Assembly: GCA_013365325.1 (NCBI GenBank)
Contig: JABVXV010000166.1
Coordinates: 1 to 64,000 of the forward strand
Source: Dipetalonema caudispina
Taxonomy: Eukaryota; Nematoda; Chromadorea; Rhabditida; Onchocercidae
Direction: 5' to 3'
Length of the DNA: 64,000 bases
The position numbers and the translations under genes were made by a program. The notes under the pieces are model-generated. The model did no database searches. It was given only the letters and a program-made list of their open reading frames with translations, and was not told the DNA's origin. The stretch's first letter is position 1, and every line of letters begins with the position of its first letter. Shown in pieces: positions 37,733 to 51,300 of the stretch.

Positions 37733-40700
37733 ATGCGGGTTCAATGCCTGCCAACAGCCGTTATTATTATTTTCCTCTTGCTAGCCGGTATATCGTATCC
37801 GAAACGCAGAATACATCCAACAGTGATAGCTATGGTTGTTGATGCTGCTCCAGTAATCAAGTCAAAATCAATGGTATCTAACGATTTGGACAATTTACGC
37901 AGGTATCCCATAAGATTTATTAAATGGCCAGAAAACGGAAAAGGGATGGGTACTGTGTGCTTTGTATTCGATAAAAGTTATGTAATGGTAGATGGTCGAT
38001 CATATCAAAATCATGGTGAAATCTGAATGACCAGTGATAAGAAATTTTTGAGGTAATAGTGATAAGGGTTATGCCGCAATGTCACGTCAGTTGTAAAGCG
38101 TAGAGCAGCAGATCATCATCCCACCACGAACATCATTTGTTCCTTATTTTACTTGATTGCTTTTGGAATAAATTTATTAGGTGAATGATAGTCATGTTTA
38201 GAGCAAAAATCAGTACACATATCAATTTTCTAATTTTTCTACCCCCCACTCTCCAACTTTCCATTCCCTCCCCTCTCTTCCTCTTTCTCTAGCAATATAC
38301 TGTTTCATTGTTTCACTTTTCAAAGGAATGAAATTTTGCAATCTGAGTAACAGAAATTTTCCAGGTCAATAGCAGTATTACGCCATGCAGTCGGTAACTC
38401 AATTGCCGGTTCAGTGCTTCGTTTACCCTCATCACAGGTTTCTTCTTTTTTTTTTTTTTTTTGTTCTAAATTATTCATATTTTTACAGTCAAAGAAAACA
38501 AAGTAACGGCATACTTTGGTCGTTTGGCTAATAAAAGCCAAGGCTAGCTTCCCAAATATATCATGCAAAATATTCTTTAATGTAGTTTAATAGAAATGAT
38601 GGTTTTCTTCCTTGCAGTGCAAAAAAAAAACGAAAAAATTTCGGTATTATCACCAAAGACAATCTGTTGATTGATAGCACTGATTCCTGTCCCTTTCTCT
38701 CTATCGTAATATATCAGTAACGGGTAACTAAACTGCAGAATGAGAGTGGCCCGAATAGTATCAACGACATGATGGCTGCTATCCCGTCATCGCTCCCTAT
38801 CGTATCTTTCAATTAAAATTTACACATCTTGGAGACATTCTAAACGCATACCAACAAAATATATTATATTTTAAAGCACAAAGTAATTTTACAAATTAGA
38901 GCCACAGCTACCGATGAAGGAACGATGTCCACTCTGTTTGCTATTTAGGAAGTCATAGATGCTACATCATCATAACATTTCATTTCCAAACCCGTTATTT
39001 TCATTCTTTAACTATAGTTTTTAAACTAACGTGAATTTGTAATATCAGTATCTGAATTAAATGTAGTATCTTATATTAATTTCAAGTCCGTACTGCTACG
39101 AAACCATCAACGTCATAATAATATCGAGGATTAAACTCTAAAAATCTAAAACAGCAAGATCAAAAAATTAGATTAGTGAGAGTTTTAGTTCGAAAAATTG
39201 TAATATCAGTTTTCTCTCCTTCCAGTCAAATCTCAGTGAGTTTTTAAAATATTTGATGGATGAGCAACAAATTTCATAGACGAAAAATTTCCGTTGTACG
39301 TGTAAAATTTTTGCATATACATGATATTAGAGCTAATACGCATTACGTAACAAATTTATTATTTTCCTTCTTTCTCCATGAAATTTGCTATGATGATCGT
39401 TAAGAATAAGAAGAATACGATGAATATGTGGTAATTGCGAACTATGAACCAACTTTTTGCCTACTAAGAACAAAAAATTCGAGTAAAATATTTGCAACAG
39501 TATCATTTTTTTCGAAATCGCTCCTAAATCAACATCAATTTTTTTGTTTAAAAGAGAAAAACAATCACACCACCAAGAAATCTGCCGACTTTCTGATTTG
39601 CATATTGGATAGGTTAATTATTAAATTGACCGGACTTTTTAGTGTAAAATCGGATAAATCGACGGAACGATTCAAAAATTTAAGTGCAAACCTTTTTTGG
39701 ATCTTTTTGGATCATAGAATTCGATGACTTAAAATGACTTCCAGAAACATAGAAAATAATCTTGTAGCTATTTGTAAGGAATCCTTGAAAGCTTCAAAAT
39801 TTATTGTCGCTTATTTTTAATACAGTTAAATTCAAGAATTGAAAAGATTGAATTTCAGAAAAATTTTTAGGTTTGAAAATCTAATTGAATTACATATTAA
39901 TCTAATATATATTGATCGCGTTACAGGTTAATCAAATTAATTAGAATTGTATTGCTAAAAATATCATTCTCTTTAATCTCTAAATATACTTTCCTTTCTT
40001 GGTGCTACTTTTTTCCTTTATTTTCATAAGTCTTCAGACAAGCTTTTATCACATAACACAATTCTGGTATGGTCTTAAAATCAAAGTTGCAATGGCCGGG
40101 AGAAATTTGTTGAATTAGGATGTTTCCATCCTTTTCCGGGTGAGAATAATTCGGAATACTTCTGAAAGGTTAAAGTTTACTTCAAACTTGGATATTTCTG
40201 TTTTAAATTCCAACAAGAATCAAAATTTTCAGCATCACCTTCATCGGGATGCATTACATGGACGACGAGGCGAGTCTTCGGAAGCTGTCATACTGAATGT
40301 TAAAGCTGATATCAGGTAGTAAGCGATAATGCCTTGAACTTTATTGGTAAAATTTTAAAAGAGCAAAAAAAGAACGGTGAGGGAATTCTGCATGAGTTGG
40401 GAGATGAATAGATAGGATGTGTGTCAGATGTTCTCTTGGGATACTATTGCACCTGTCAGAAAATCCAGCAACTCATTTGGGATCGTACCAAACTAAGCTA
40501 CAGGTAATTTCTGAACTCCAAACTTAGCCATAATTTGAAATCAGCTAATTCATGGGTTTGTATCTCATATAAACTTATTCCCAATTCAAGTGATTACTGC
40601 ATTTGTAGGAGGATGAATGAAGCAGACGTAGATCAGTTTGACGACGATTTTGAGGATGAAGAAAGGATCATGCAAGCCGATCGCCCATCGATTATTCACA

Positions 40701-42194
40701 GGACACGACATTTCAGGCAGCGCAAAAGAAGAAAAGGTATTTATCTGCAATCACAGTGCATTATCACTTTCGGTCAAATGTCAAACTTTAAATGAATTCA
40801 ACATTTAAGGATATGACTCGTTGCCAGGATGTGGCTGTTTGTTTTTTTGAAGTGATCCTTGGGAATTGGTACTACAGATAGGCTAGTTCTAAGACTTTCG
40901 AAATATTACTGCCAGTATCATAACTTATTTATGACAGATAAACAAGACATAGTAAGACGGTAATTAAGATGGGTTATGGTGATTAGTCCGATTATTCAGC
41001 ACAAATCAGCATACGCCGACGTTATACGCTTAATGGAACCACTCGTAATGGCGTTAGCTCTACGTGTAAAATTTTTTGACTAGATTTGGACAGCTTCTTT
41101 AGCACTAAAATTCATTCCAAAAAATATGAATGCTTCAATGATATGCTTTAATTATTTGTAAACAACTCATCAATAACGATAACAGTGAATTCCTTTCTTA
41201 CAGGTGTACATAAACATATGTACCAATTTGATAACAAATTAAATGGTATTCAGTAATAATACGTCTAGACATATTAGGGAATATATAACTGATATATTTA
41301 CTTCTAAATAACATTTATCAAGCACTACAATCAGTTAAATTCCATTTCTTGCATACCATATAACTTCTGAAGCACCACCATATATACGTGTGATCTTATC
41401 ACAAAAATCTTCAAGGACAATAATAATTCGAAATTTGACATCAATTTTGTCCCAATTTGGAATTTTATTTGCGGCAACGAGACAATAAATCTCCCCAAGA
41501 TGTTTCGATTACATTTTAAAATAACGTTTCAAATTATGGATCAGTCTAATTATTAGCTAAGAATAAAGAAAATGAAACAAGCTTATCAAGATTTTGTGCA
41601 ATTCCTGCTATCCTCGAAACAAAACAAACCATTCAATAATGAAGTTTATTTTAAAAGGCAAAACGTTTCCCTGCAACAGTTCAAAAAATCGTTCGTTATT
41701 ACCAAATCGTTCCTACTGCACAGATTGACTGTAAATTGTGTTAAATTTCAGGCTGTGGTGCCTCAAGGCATGGCCATCAGCAGATGTTATGCCCAACGCG
41801 AAGTTCACATCATTACGATGTTTGCATAACATCGGAACAATTGTGCGACGACATTACCGACTGTCCTGGTGGAGAGGATGAAAGCCCATCAAACTGCCTC
41901 TTTTATAAGTCTGTAAGTTTTCACTTATTGTAACTTAATTCAATGTTTCTTACAACAAAAGCAGTTTGCCACACTGTTAAACTTCTAGCGTCACATTAGC
42001 ATTTTTACTTAATTCATTTCTTGTTTTCTTCCTTTTTTTCATTTTGAAATTTCCTGACTTTTTTGGAAAACTTTCGTTCCCAAACTTTTAATTCAATAAA
42101 TTTTCAGATAAAAGAGCAATTGAAACATATTTACAACACTGTGCTTCTCTTAGCCGATCACGCTGCGGGTCAGAATAGCCATCGTGAATTGTAA
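37733..42194 (+). CDS. Secreted protein with one LDL-receptor class A module (HEN-1/Jeb-like)
   Basis: Six small exons, 37733-37902, 38365-38437, 40233-40315, 40609-40736, 41752-41912 and 42108-42194, give 233 residues with all five junctions in phase. Introns reach 1.8 kb. Residues 1-21 are a signal peptide (core AVIIIFLLLAG). A variable pro-like region follows, with an acidic patch (DQFDDDFEDEE) and a basic cluster (RQRKRRK, about 145-151) suited to furin-type cleavage. Directly after it lies one LDLa module with six cysteines at 153, 165, 176, 183, 189 and 200 and the calcium-binding acidic set DDITDCPGGEDES. There is no transmembrane segment, and the tail ends KEQLKHIYNTVLLLADHAAG. Family knowledge: HEN-1 of C. 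elegans and Jelly belly of flies are secreted LDLa proteins of this plan that act through ALK-type receptors. The match rests on architecture, so the assignment is inference. Extracellular signalling is the likely role. Confidence 0.75.
38441..38462. repeat. Poly(T) tract
   Basis: A T run directly after the donor of exon 2 of the LDLa-ligand gene, inside its second intron. Confidence 0.75.
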
Positions 42195-43321
42195 CCGACT
42201 TCATGAGGACTTACTCGTCTCCATACAATAAATTACACTTATCTCATATAAGATCAAGACTGAGGGACAAATAGACAAATAAGAAGACAGGCAGATAGAG
42301 AAACAAAAGCGATTGGAATTTCACATGGGCGCAAATGTTCGCCCGCTAAAAAAATTTTGGAGAAAAAAAGATAAAAAAGAACCGAAACCCCCTCCCCTCC
42401 CAAAGATTTTACCTGTTAGTTGATCTCATTGTTTACTTGTCTTTGCGCCTAATTTAACACGAATTTGCATAGCTTCTCATTAACAATTTATTTGTGTTTC
42501 ACTATAAAATTTATATCCCTTTTTTGCTAAAAAATTTTCTTTGATTAGCAAATTGACAAAAAACCAAACCAGTGAAGGCCTATGTTGGCTCTGTATCAAA
42601 GTAGAATGAGATTTGATTTGACTAAATTCAAATGGCTCACATTTACTTACATTGTAATATCCAAAAAGATAATATTTACAAAATCATAGATAAAATATCA
42701 AATACTTCACACTGATACGGAATCAGAACTTTTATTCCCAATATTTAAGTGACAACAAAGCTGGCAATTCTCTGCTATAATGTCTAAAAAAGAGGGTTTG
42801 AAACTAAGGATCTTATTTTGAGAAATGAGGAAAAACTGCAACTGAGCAGTCACCGTGATGCATGAATTTCAAAATACGAGGCTAGAACGTGCGTGTCCAC
42901 ATCAAATGAAATGTGTGCTTGTGGAAAAAGAAACAGTTTATTAAAAGGGGCCAATAACATAGAACGTATCACTGATTAGAAGAATCGCAGTACAGAAAAG
43001 ATAATCTTGAATCATTTCCAGAAAATAAGAGAGAAAATCAATAACTGATGCAAAAACAATAAAAGTTATAACGACTTTATCTAGTATCGAATAATTCGCT
43101 AGATCACTCATTCAAACGCCGGATAATAAAGTTGAATTAATTTCTATACAAGATAATGATGTCGACTTATTTCATTATCAGACGACAACAGTAATTTACT
43201 TATCAGATAATAAATCTATAACATATATTTGGGTGAGTTTCATTATTCTAATTAAAACTATCAGCTGACTACACGCCTACTATTTATTTCCTTGAAATTA
43301 ATTGAAGTGAAAATAACTGGC

Positions 43322-43374
43322 CTAACGATAAGTCCAAGATTAGAATCAAGCTTTTAATCTTGGACTTGTCGTAG
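43322..43374. ncRNA. Hairpin, possible small-RNA precursor or small palindromic element
   Basis: The left arm (43322-43342) and right arm (43355-43374) pair over about 20 positions, with one G-U wobble (in plus-strand RNA) and one bulged A, closing a 12-base loop. The core AAGTCCAAGATTA / TAATCTTGGACTT is perfect. Arm length suits a small-RNA hairpin, but the pairing does not extend into the flanks as most microRNA precursors do. A short palindromic transposon footprint is an equal alternative. Confidence 0.35.
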
Positions 43375-44463
43375 CTTTACCTAGCTTAAAATAAATCCGT
43401 GAAAAGAGAATGATGAGTTGAAAATGAGGGAATGATATGATATGATGATAACTGAATGGGGATACCACATCCATTGATTCTTTTCCACTTTATAATAATA
43501 TTATCAAGGATGTTCAATGTTCCTTATTGCGTTTCGGATTGTTCACTGCAACATAATGGAAAAGGATAATAAGGGCAAAAATAGAAACACCAACCAAGTT
43601 AGAAAATACTGCCAATTGTACGTCTGTTATCATCGCATTTACTGTCTGTTCTCCTGAAATGATACGAATGGAGCTCAGTTAGGCTATTTATCTGACTCCA
43701 ATAAAATCTGGTTCTAAGAAAAACAATTATCAGACATATCTAATTATCCCGAAAAAACATATTTCTCTTCATATTCAACCATTCCTGCTGTCTTTCCTTT
43801 GTATGTATTATAAAAAGGCATTAATTTTTTACAAACCTGACTTTTCGGGACGTTTTCAGACTAATCGATCACCGATAGCTGATACAGCACTACTCCACCA
43901 AATTTGCTTCTAAATTTGCTGGAAAAATAACTAAGTATGAAATTAACTGTGAAATAAAGAAAATGTGAATTTAACAGAATCAAAAGCAATACATTGAATA
44001 TACAAGTTATATATGCGAAATAAGGATGTAACATATAATAACACAGCAATGAAAGTTGCACCATAATAGCTCGTACATGTCTCAATAAAATACATGAAAG
44101 TAATTAAAAGTATACAATGTTAGCTTTTCATCCTGATAACTACCTCAATAAAATACCTGAACTATCCCAGCGTAATTAGTCAGTATTTCACTTGACACGT
44201 GTAACCCTCAGCATTCTACACAATGCTGCATTTCTTCATTGGCTACCTGAACTCATCTGCCTTATTGTGTTTTGTCACCAACCCCAGATATCACAATCAC
44301 ATCAATTGTCATCATCAAGACATCTATATATTCCATCATCTATGACCACAACTTCTTTACAAAACCAAAATCCAGAGAACCAGAATTCCAACATAGCCTT
44401 ACAAAGATAATTGCAACCTCTCTCAACTTTTATCTACAAGTTACCTTTCAAATCTTAGCAACT

Positions 44464-44897
44464 CCTACTTCCACTCTATAACCTAGTCATTCTCAGACTT
44501 CAAAATCCTACTTCCAATCTATAACCTAGTCATTCTCAGACTTCAAAATCCTACTTCCAATCTATAACCTAGTCATTCTCAGACTTCAAAATCCTACTTC
44601 CAATCTATAACCTAGTCATTCTCAGACTTCAAAATCCTNNNNNNNNNNNNNNNNNNNNNNNNNNNNNNNNNNNNNNNNNNNNNNNNNNNNNNNNNNNNNN
44701 NNNNNNNNNNNNNNNNNNNNNNNNNNNNNNNNNNNNNNTCTATAACCTAGTCATTCTCAGACTTCAAAATCCTACTTCCAATCTATAACCTAGTCATTCT
44801 CAGACTTCAAAATCCTACTTCCAATCTATAACCTAGTCATTCTCAGACTTCAAAATCCTACTTCCAATCTATAACCTAGTCATTCTCAGACTTCAAT
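44464..44897. repeat. 43-bp tandem satellite
   Basis: Units of exactly 43 bp begin CTATAACCTAGTCATTCTC. Unit starts are at 44476, 44519, 44562 and 44605 on the left and 44740, 44783, 44826 and 44869 on the right of the gap. Copies are nearly identical except the first (ccactc for ccaatc), which marks the array edge. The near-identity suggests recent expansion or homogenisation, and the true array is probably longer than shown. Confidence 0.97.
44639..44738. other. Assembly gap (100 N) inside the satellite
   Basis: Exactly 100 unresolved bases within the tandem array. A round number usually denotes a gap of unknown size. The unit register across it (44605 to 44740 = 135) is not a multiple of 43, as expected for an arbitrary gap length. 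Confidence 0.98.
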
Positions 44898-45312
44898 GTT
44901 CGATAGCGTTCTTCTCCTCAATTCCATACGTTTTTATATCTGCAGAAAAATGTACAATGAAAAGTAACATTCAATCCTAAATAAGTCTTATCCCCGAAAA
45001 TACGCAGAAAAAAGCTGCTTTTATTTTTCCTGCCTGAACCAAGGAATTTTCATAATGGGGATCGTGGAATCTTGTATCGACAATCAATAAATGAACCCGG
45101 CTGATTTAGGGGATGATGGTGAGATTACCAAGGATAAAAGTGGAGGGAAGGGGGGGAGGCGGTTTCAGGGTCGGTTTTTTTCCCTTGCTTGGGACTAATT
45201 AATGAAACATTCATGATAATATGCTAGGATGATGTGTCTCACTGTCGACCAAATGATGTCATTTTAATTTTTATGCTCTTTACGGGAATCATTCATTGTT
45301 TTTTAGTTATCG

Positions 45313-48300
45313 ATGTCATCGATACATTACAAATTCAAAGCAACACTGGAATACAAAACATTGGTATTTGATGGCTTACATATATCCGTCATTGATCTCA
45401 AGAAGGAAATATGTGAAAAGGAAAATATTAAGGTGGAAAATTTTCCGTCATTTGTTCGGTCACTTTGTTGAAGTTGCACAAATATGGAAAAATCCATCTG
45501 AGAAGAAGCATCCTAGAAATGTGTATGGAGGGTTTTTTTCAGCAATACATATATTGTATTCCATTTCTATTTCAACTTTCAAGCTGGACATTAGTGGAGT
45601 AGTAGTGGCATAGGGGCTTCTGAAAGTTTATTATGATCGAAAAGGGTAGGAGTACTGATATAAGTCTTTCTCTGAATCATGACAAAGAGGCATGCATTAT
45701 TGCTAGAATGATTTCTGCGCGCATACATATAGTTGAACGGTATGTAACTTGAGGGTCAGAATCAGAATAAGTGGAAAGTTTTTTGAAAATGATTCAGGAG
45801 GTAAATTTCTTAATCAAAATGAATTTTTAGGCCGAATCGTTCGATTTGGTGTTGACAAACGCTCATACAAAACGCCAATATACGGGTGACGAGTTGATTC
45901 CACGAAATTCATCGGTAATCGTTCAGCGAATACCACGTGATAATGCTGCGAAACTGCCAAAAGTGCAGTAAGTTTATGTTTAAACCTAGTTTTTTTTCTT
46001 TTCTTAAATATATTGTTCCTCCTTACAGCCGTGTGGTTTTTAATGATTTAATGTTTCTCCAATTTTTCACCAGTTACATTTCTTTATTAAATGGTATCGA
46101 AGAACTAATGGGTCAAAATCCCTTTCAGAGACACCACAAATTCGGGCATTGTGACGAAGCCTACTCCAGCTGAAGCTCCTGTTGTTGGGCATATTGATGC
46201 AGTAAGCGTGTTTTTTGTTCCCGAATAGTGTCAAATTAAAAATTTTTGAATTTACCATAGCTTCTAAAATTGTGTTGTTATATTATATCAGTGTAACTTT
46301 CTTCAGGAAGAATTCGACAAAATGACAGAAGAAGAGCGTTTGGCACACGTTAAAGAAGTATCTACGTACAAATATTTACCTTCAAAGTACGTAACCAATT
46401 GTTTTTATCACCTCTCCAAGTATATAGCTTTGTGTTTCAATTTGACGAATATCAATGGAGTGGAAGCCTTATTTTTATATTCAAAATACTCTGATATATA
46501 TGCCACAAAATTTCCAGTAGTGATTTTTCTCGCATCTATTTCTTTATAATTTAGCACCATTATCGTGAAGATACTTTATAATATATGATGAAAATCTAAC
46601 TGAATTTGAAGTATCTGAGAAAATGAGATATAATGCGAAAAATATGAAAAAAAAGTGCTTTTAGGGAACAGAAATATTATGCACCAAATGATACGCGATA
46701 TAAAATATGAATTACTGAAATAAAAAAAGAAAAATTCTATTTTTAGCTTTCAAAAAAAGACGTCATCGATAATGTCTGGTCCACCGCCACCAACTTACGT
46801 ATGCAATCGATGTTCACAATCAGGACACTGGTACAAAAATTGTCCAATGGTAACGGTCATTCTATATTTATTCTTTTACGTTATATTTAATATACACGGG
46901 AAAGATTTACTGTTTCACATGTACGCATTTGTTCATTGATTTAAATGACATAATTTGATTATTTTTTCCTGCATACTTTCGATTTTTTGGTACGGGTATA
47001 TCATTCTTTAGTCATTTTATCACATATTTTCCATGAGTTAATCGCTATCACTCTTCTATGAGTTGATGTTTTCCAGTGTTGAGTTTTTCGTTTTCATTCA
47101 TTTTCTTTGTAAACAACAATGAAACTGTAACAATTCTTGTCATTGAATGCCACTTTGGGATGGGAGAAGGGTAGGCAAAAGAGTCATATCCGAGAGAGAT
47201 TAAAGAAAATGGCAATTAAGGTGGAGATTGAGATAGTAAAAATCATTATGATGTCATGTTAGACATCAGAAAATAAATTCATTATTTTTGTTTCAGCGTT
47301 CTTTAAACCCTAAATTTATTTTCCTCGGTGACTCCGATGAACTTGAATTTGTAATTTATAGCTTAAATGATCTTTCAATCTCTCTCGGTTTATTTCATTT
47401 TTCCGAATAAGTTTTGTTTGCCACTGATAAAAGAGATGAATTGTTCTATATTTTTCGCTTATTTTCTTTTTCTCCCTTCATAAGCATTAGTATTCTGACG
47501 TTTCGAAAAAGGAAAATTTATTTCACAATATAAACTGGAAATGGAAGAATCTCTGATGATACGGTAACGGATAAAGTTTGCGGAAGGAGACATTGTGGAA
47601 GAAACATCGAGAATGCAGTGATGTGCTAGTCTTAAAAATAGTCTATTGTAAGCTTAACTGAAATATGCTTCATTTGCATGATTGAAATCATTGATAGAAT
47701 GGGATTTTTTTGAGTGGGAGTGATAAAGTTAAAGTGTTTATGAGAAAGTGTTTAGGAAAGGGGACATGTTACATGATTATCAGTGGGATGCATTATTATC
47801 AAACTGGGGGTGATTACCTTCATTCCTGGTAAAATTTTTTGTTTTTGATTAGGATAAGAAGGTTTGATCAAGTGTGTGAAGTATGGGTGGATGATACAGA
47901 TCCTTAACTTCAATCATATTAGACAGATTATTATGATATAGTTAGCACATCGGTGAAAAAAGCATGCATGTCATTTGTACATTTATAATTTCCTTCGTTT
48001 AACATTCTGTAAGTCGTTGGACAAATGCGCAAGTTGGATACTTTTGAAATGTATGTGTGTTATCACTTTTTTGCAGTAACATTATTTCCTTTGATTTCAT
48101 GGACGTTTCGAATTTTGAGTATCAGGTTTAGTTTTTAGCCATAAAGTGAAGTGAATATTGCGCCTACTGACATCGAAACGTGTGTGGAATAAAAGAATTT
48201 TGTGATGCATAAAATGATACCACACATAAAATACATAGTAACTAACATTTTACTTTATTGCTCCATCGACATGTTTGCTATATTTGTTGGAAGGCTGCTA

Positions 48301-51300
48301 CATCTCATAATAAATCCGATCTTTGTTCGTTAGTCATAATAGAATAAAAGATATAATTTCCAATATTAGGATGCAATTGCAATGAAATATCGGAAAAATC
48401 CGAAATTAATGGAAAAGTTGAGTTGGGTGTTTGGAAACAGAAACTTTGATGAATTGAAATTTCAGTTTGGTATTTAAGTTCGAACTTGTTTTTTCAAGTC
48501 CAAAAACAAAGTGATTTCTGAACTATTCAGTAATTTATTCAGTGAATTAAGTCCAAAAAATGTAGCCTACCATTAGAGTATAATAGGATTTGTGAAATTA
48601 TTCATTGTTTCAGATTTCGAGCTCCTTAAGTTATTGTTGATCTTTTCAGGTTATACATATGTGTCACCATTTCAGGTATTCCTAAATTTATGGTAAGTCA
48701 TTTAATTTATTGTCGCAACAATTTGTCTTGCATGTTAAATAAGTTTCCCGATATTTTTTTAGTTGAATACACGTCGCACAACGGGTATAACCATGGATGA
48801 GTTGATGGAAACAACATCGGATGATCCGCTGGCAATGTTGCATCCATCGGGGAAGTATGTTGTGCCAATTATGCATTGGAAAGCACGTCAGAAAAAGCCC
48901 GAAGTTGCTAAACCGGAACCCGAAATACGGTATCTTCCCATATTTTGATCTGGATTTAATTCATTACCACAGTAAACCAGCATGTTTGAGCTTGAGACTT
49001 TATTGGGATAGAATCCAACTCTTGTTTTCTTTTTAAATTCTAAAAGATATATTGCTCAGGTTCCGATCGATTATGATGAATAGAATTTCAGATACCAGTT
49101 CTTACTTCCAATTTCAGTATTGTTTAACATACTTTCAATCTTTTTTATACCTATATTGATAGGTAGGTTTCTTAATACCTTAACAAACCACTACCAAAAA
49201 GGTGAACTCTTTGTAAACTAGTTAATTACCCAGCTTGTTATAATCGGTCTTCATGGAATTAGAAATTTCATTCTATCTGTTTTGTCCCACCCGAATTTTG
49301 TCTTGAATTTGCAAGGTAACAAAAACAGATTACCATTTTTTTTTCTTTTCCGATTTCCAAAAGTGAGCTTTCATAATAGACTTTTGATATGTCATTCTGA
49401 AAGTCAGAGTAAATTAGCTATGGATTAGTTCACATTCCTCAAATAATTTCAACAGAATCTTCAAAAATTTCAGAGAAATACCGCCGGAGCTAAAATGCCC
49501 GATATGTTCGCAACTTTTGCGTGATGCTGTCTTAACAACTTGTTGCGGTGATAGCTTTTGTGCTGATTGCTTGCAGCAACGTTTACTTGAAACACCCAAC
49601 GCAAAATGTCCTGGGACAAATTGCTTTCAAACTGCTGTATCTGCCGACAAACTGGTTCCGAATTTAAAGGTGTAAATCAAATTGAGTTGAATTTTCAGAT
49701 TTGCGTTAGTTGTGTTCAAATGGTGTTTAGAACTTGAAGACTGAGGTGATAGGTTTAGCTATATTACCATTACTACATATCTTATTAATTCGAACTGAAC
49801 AATGTCTCAAAATTTCAGATGCGACAAGCTGCTGAAGCTTTCAAACATGGCGCAGTTCATAGTATTGCATGTGAGAACACAAGTAAGTATTGTTTTGAAG
49901 AATATCACAACTTGTTTGTCATAATGGTTATTGGAAAAATAAATTTAGATAACTCATCACGTGTTGATGAACAACCAGTTCAGTCGGTTTCACGTGTGCG
50001 TATTGGCTTGAGCGGTCGTCCGCAGCAAGTTCAACCTGCAATTATAATTCAGCAGCAGCAGCAGCAGCAACAACAACAGCAACAACAACAGCAACAACAA
50101 CAGCAACAACAACAGCAACAACAACAACAACAACAACAACAACAGCAACAACAACAGCAGCAAGAGGCAACGGCTACCTCTCCGCCACAATCACAGGTTT
50201 ATTTATGTAATATCTTGTGAAATTATTTTTTTAATGAAAAGGAAGGTTTTCAAATAGGCCTTTCGGTTTCTAATATAAAGCATTTAACGAACTGCTGTAC
50301 ATCTGTTTGTGAAACAAACATAGTCGAGCAGTTGTTGTTTCTCTTGACAATTTAGAATTTTGATGTTGAAATCTTTTGTGAGCGTTACCCCTAGTCACAT
50401 CCATCATCACCTTCTGGAATATTGTGGTGCAGTAATTGCTTGAATTGTATTTTATGTTATTACGTTTTAAAATATGGCATCTCTATATGAATAGTTATCA
50501 ATTGTTTTACGCAGAACTCGAAAAAATCAAAATGTTGCGCAATATTTGTTATAACGTGATGAAGTAGTTATGTTACAAATTAATTTATACTATATGTTTT
50601 ACTTTGCAGATTCAAACTTCATCGCCAACATATGTCATTCAACCCAGTACAAATATTCCTGCTGCTCTGCAATCTCAAATGGCCATAAAGCAGTTTCCTG
50701 GGAATACCGTCATGTCATCCTCAGGGATAGCACCAGCACAAAGCCAACCGAAAGTTATTGCGTCTTCTATTATAGTTCCAAATATACAGCAGTTAACCGT
50801 CGCACCACCACCTCTTCCTTTGCCAGTAAATGTTCATCAACCACCTCCCGGTTATCCAACTATGCTTCCACCAACTCAGTCAGTACATGTTACTGCTAGT
50901 TCATCAACAGAATCTATCGCATCAGGAACACATACTGCCAGGTACTGTTGTATCTTTCGAATCCGGAATATGGATTTGTAATAAATTTTTTGAAAGTTCG
51001 GAATATTAAATTTTTTCAGAAGTATAAGTGCCGCGCATTTAACTGCACCTTCGTTGTTGCTTCCACCAGGCGTGCAACCACCACCACCAGGTATGTATTC
51101 ATCAGCAGTTCTCTCTTTCATTTAAGATAAATTTGAATAACGAAAAGTGTAAAAAAATGACTGTATTGAATATTGCGGGTTTTCCAGGATTGTCAGCAAT
51201 TATCTATCCACGTGTCCCAGCTCCACCACCTATCAAAGATGCTTGGGATGAATATCTGGAACGTAAAGATAAGGTAATCATTTGTCTTGTCTACTCCCAA

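Larger units (their letters stand above)
42195..45312. other. Intergenic with hairpin, satellite and assembly gap
   Basis: No coding region supported. Minus-strand frame 43861-44085 and plus-strand frames near 44192-44481 have no splice or domain support; the latter run into the satellite. The promoter of the RBBP6-family gene should lie at the right end. Confidence 0.6.

Noticed and set aside
48677..48693. 17-base microexon in RBBP6 intron 5 reading GIPKFM, like human GIPRSFM
   Set aside because: Its length would shift the frame between exons 5 and 6, while direct joining gives a clean NCPM-LNTRRTTGIT match. Probably coincidence.
49990..50190. Poly-leucine frame (-)
   Set aside because: Antisense of the polyglutamine tract.
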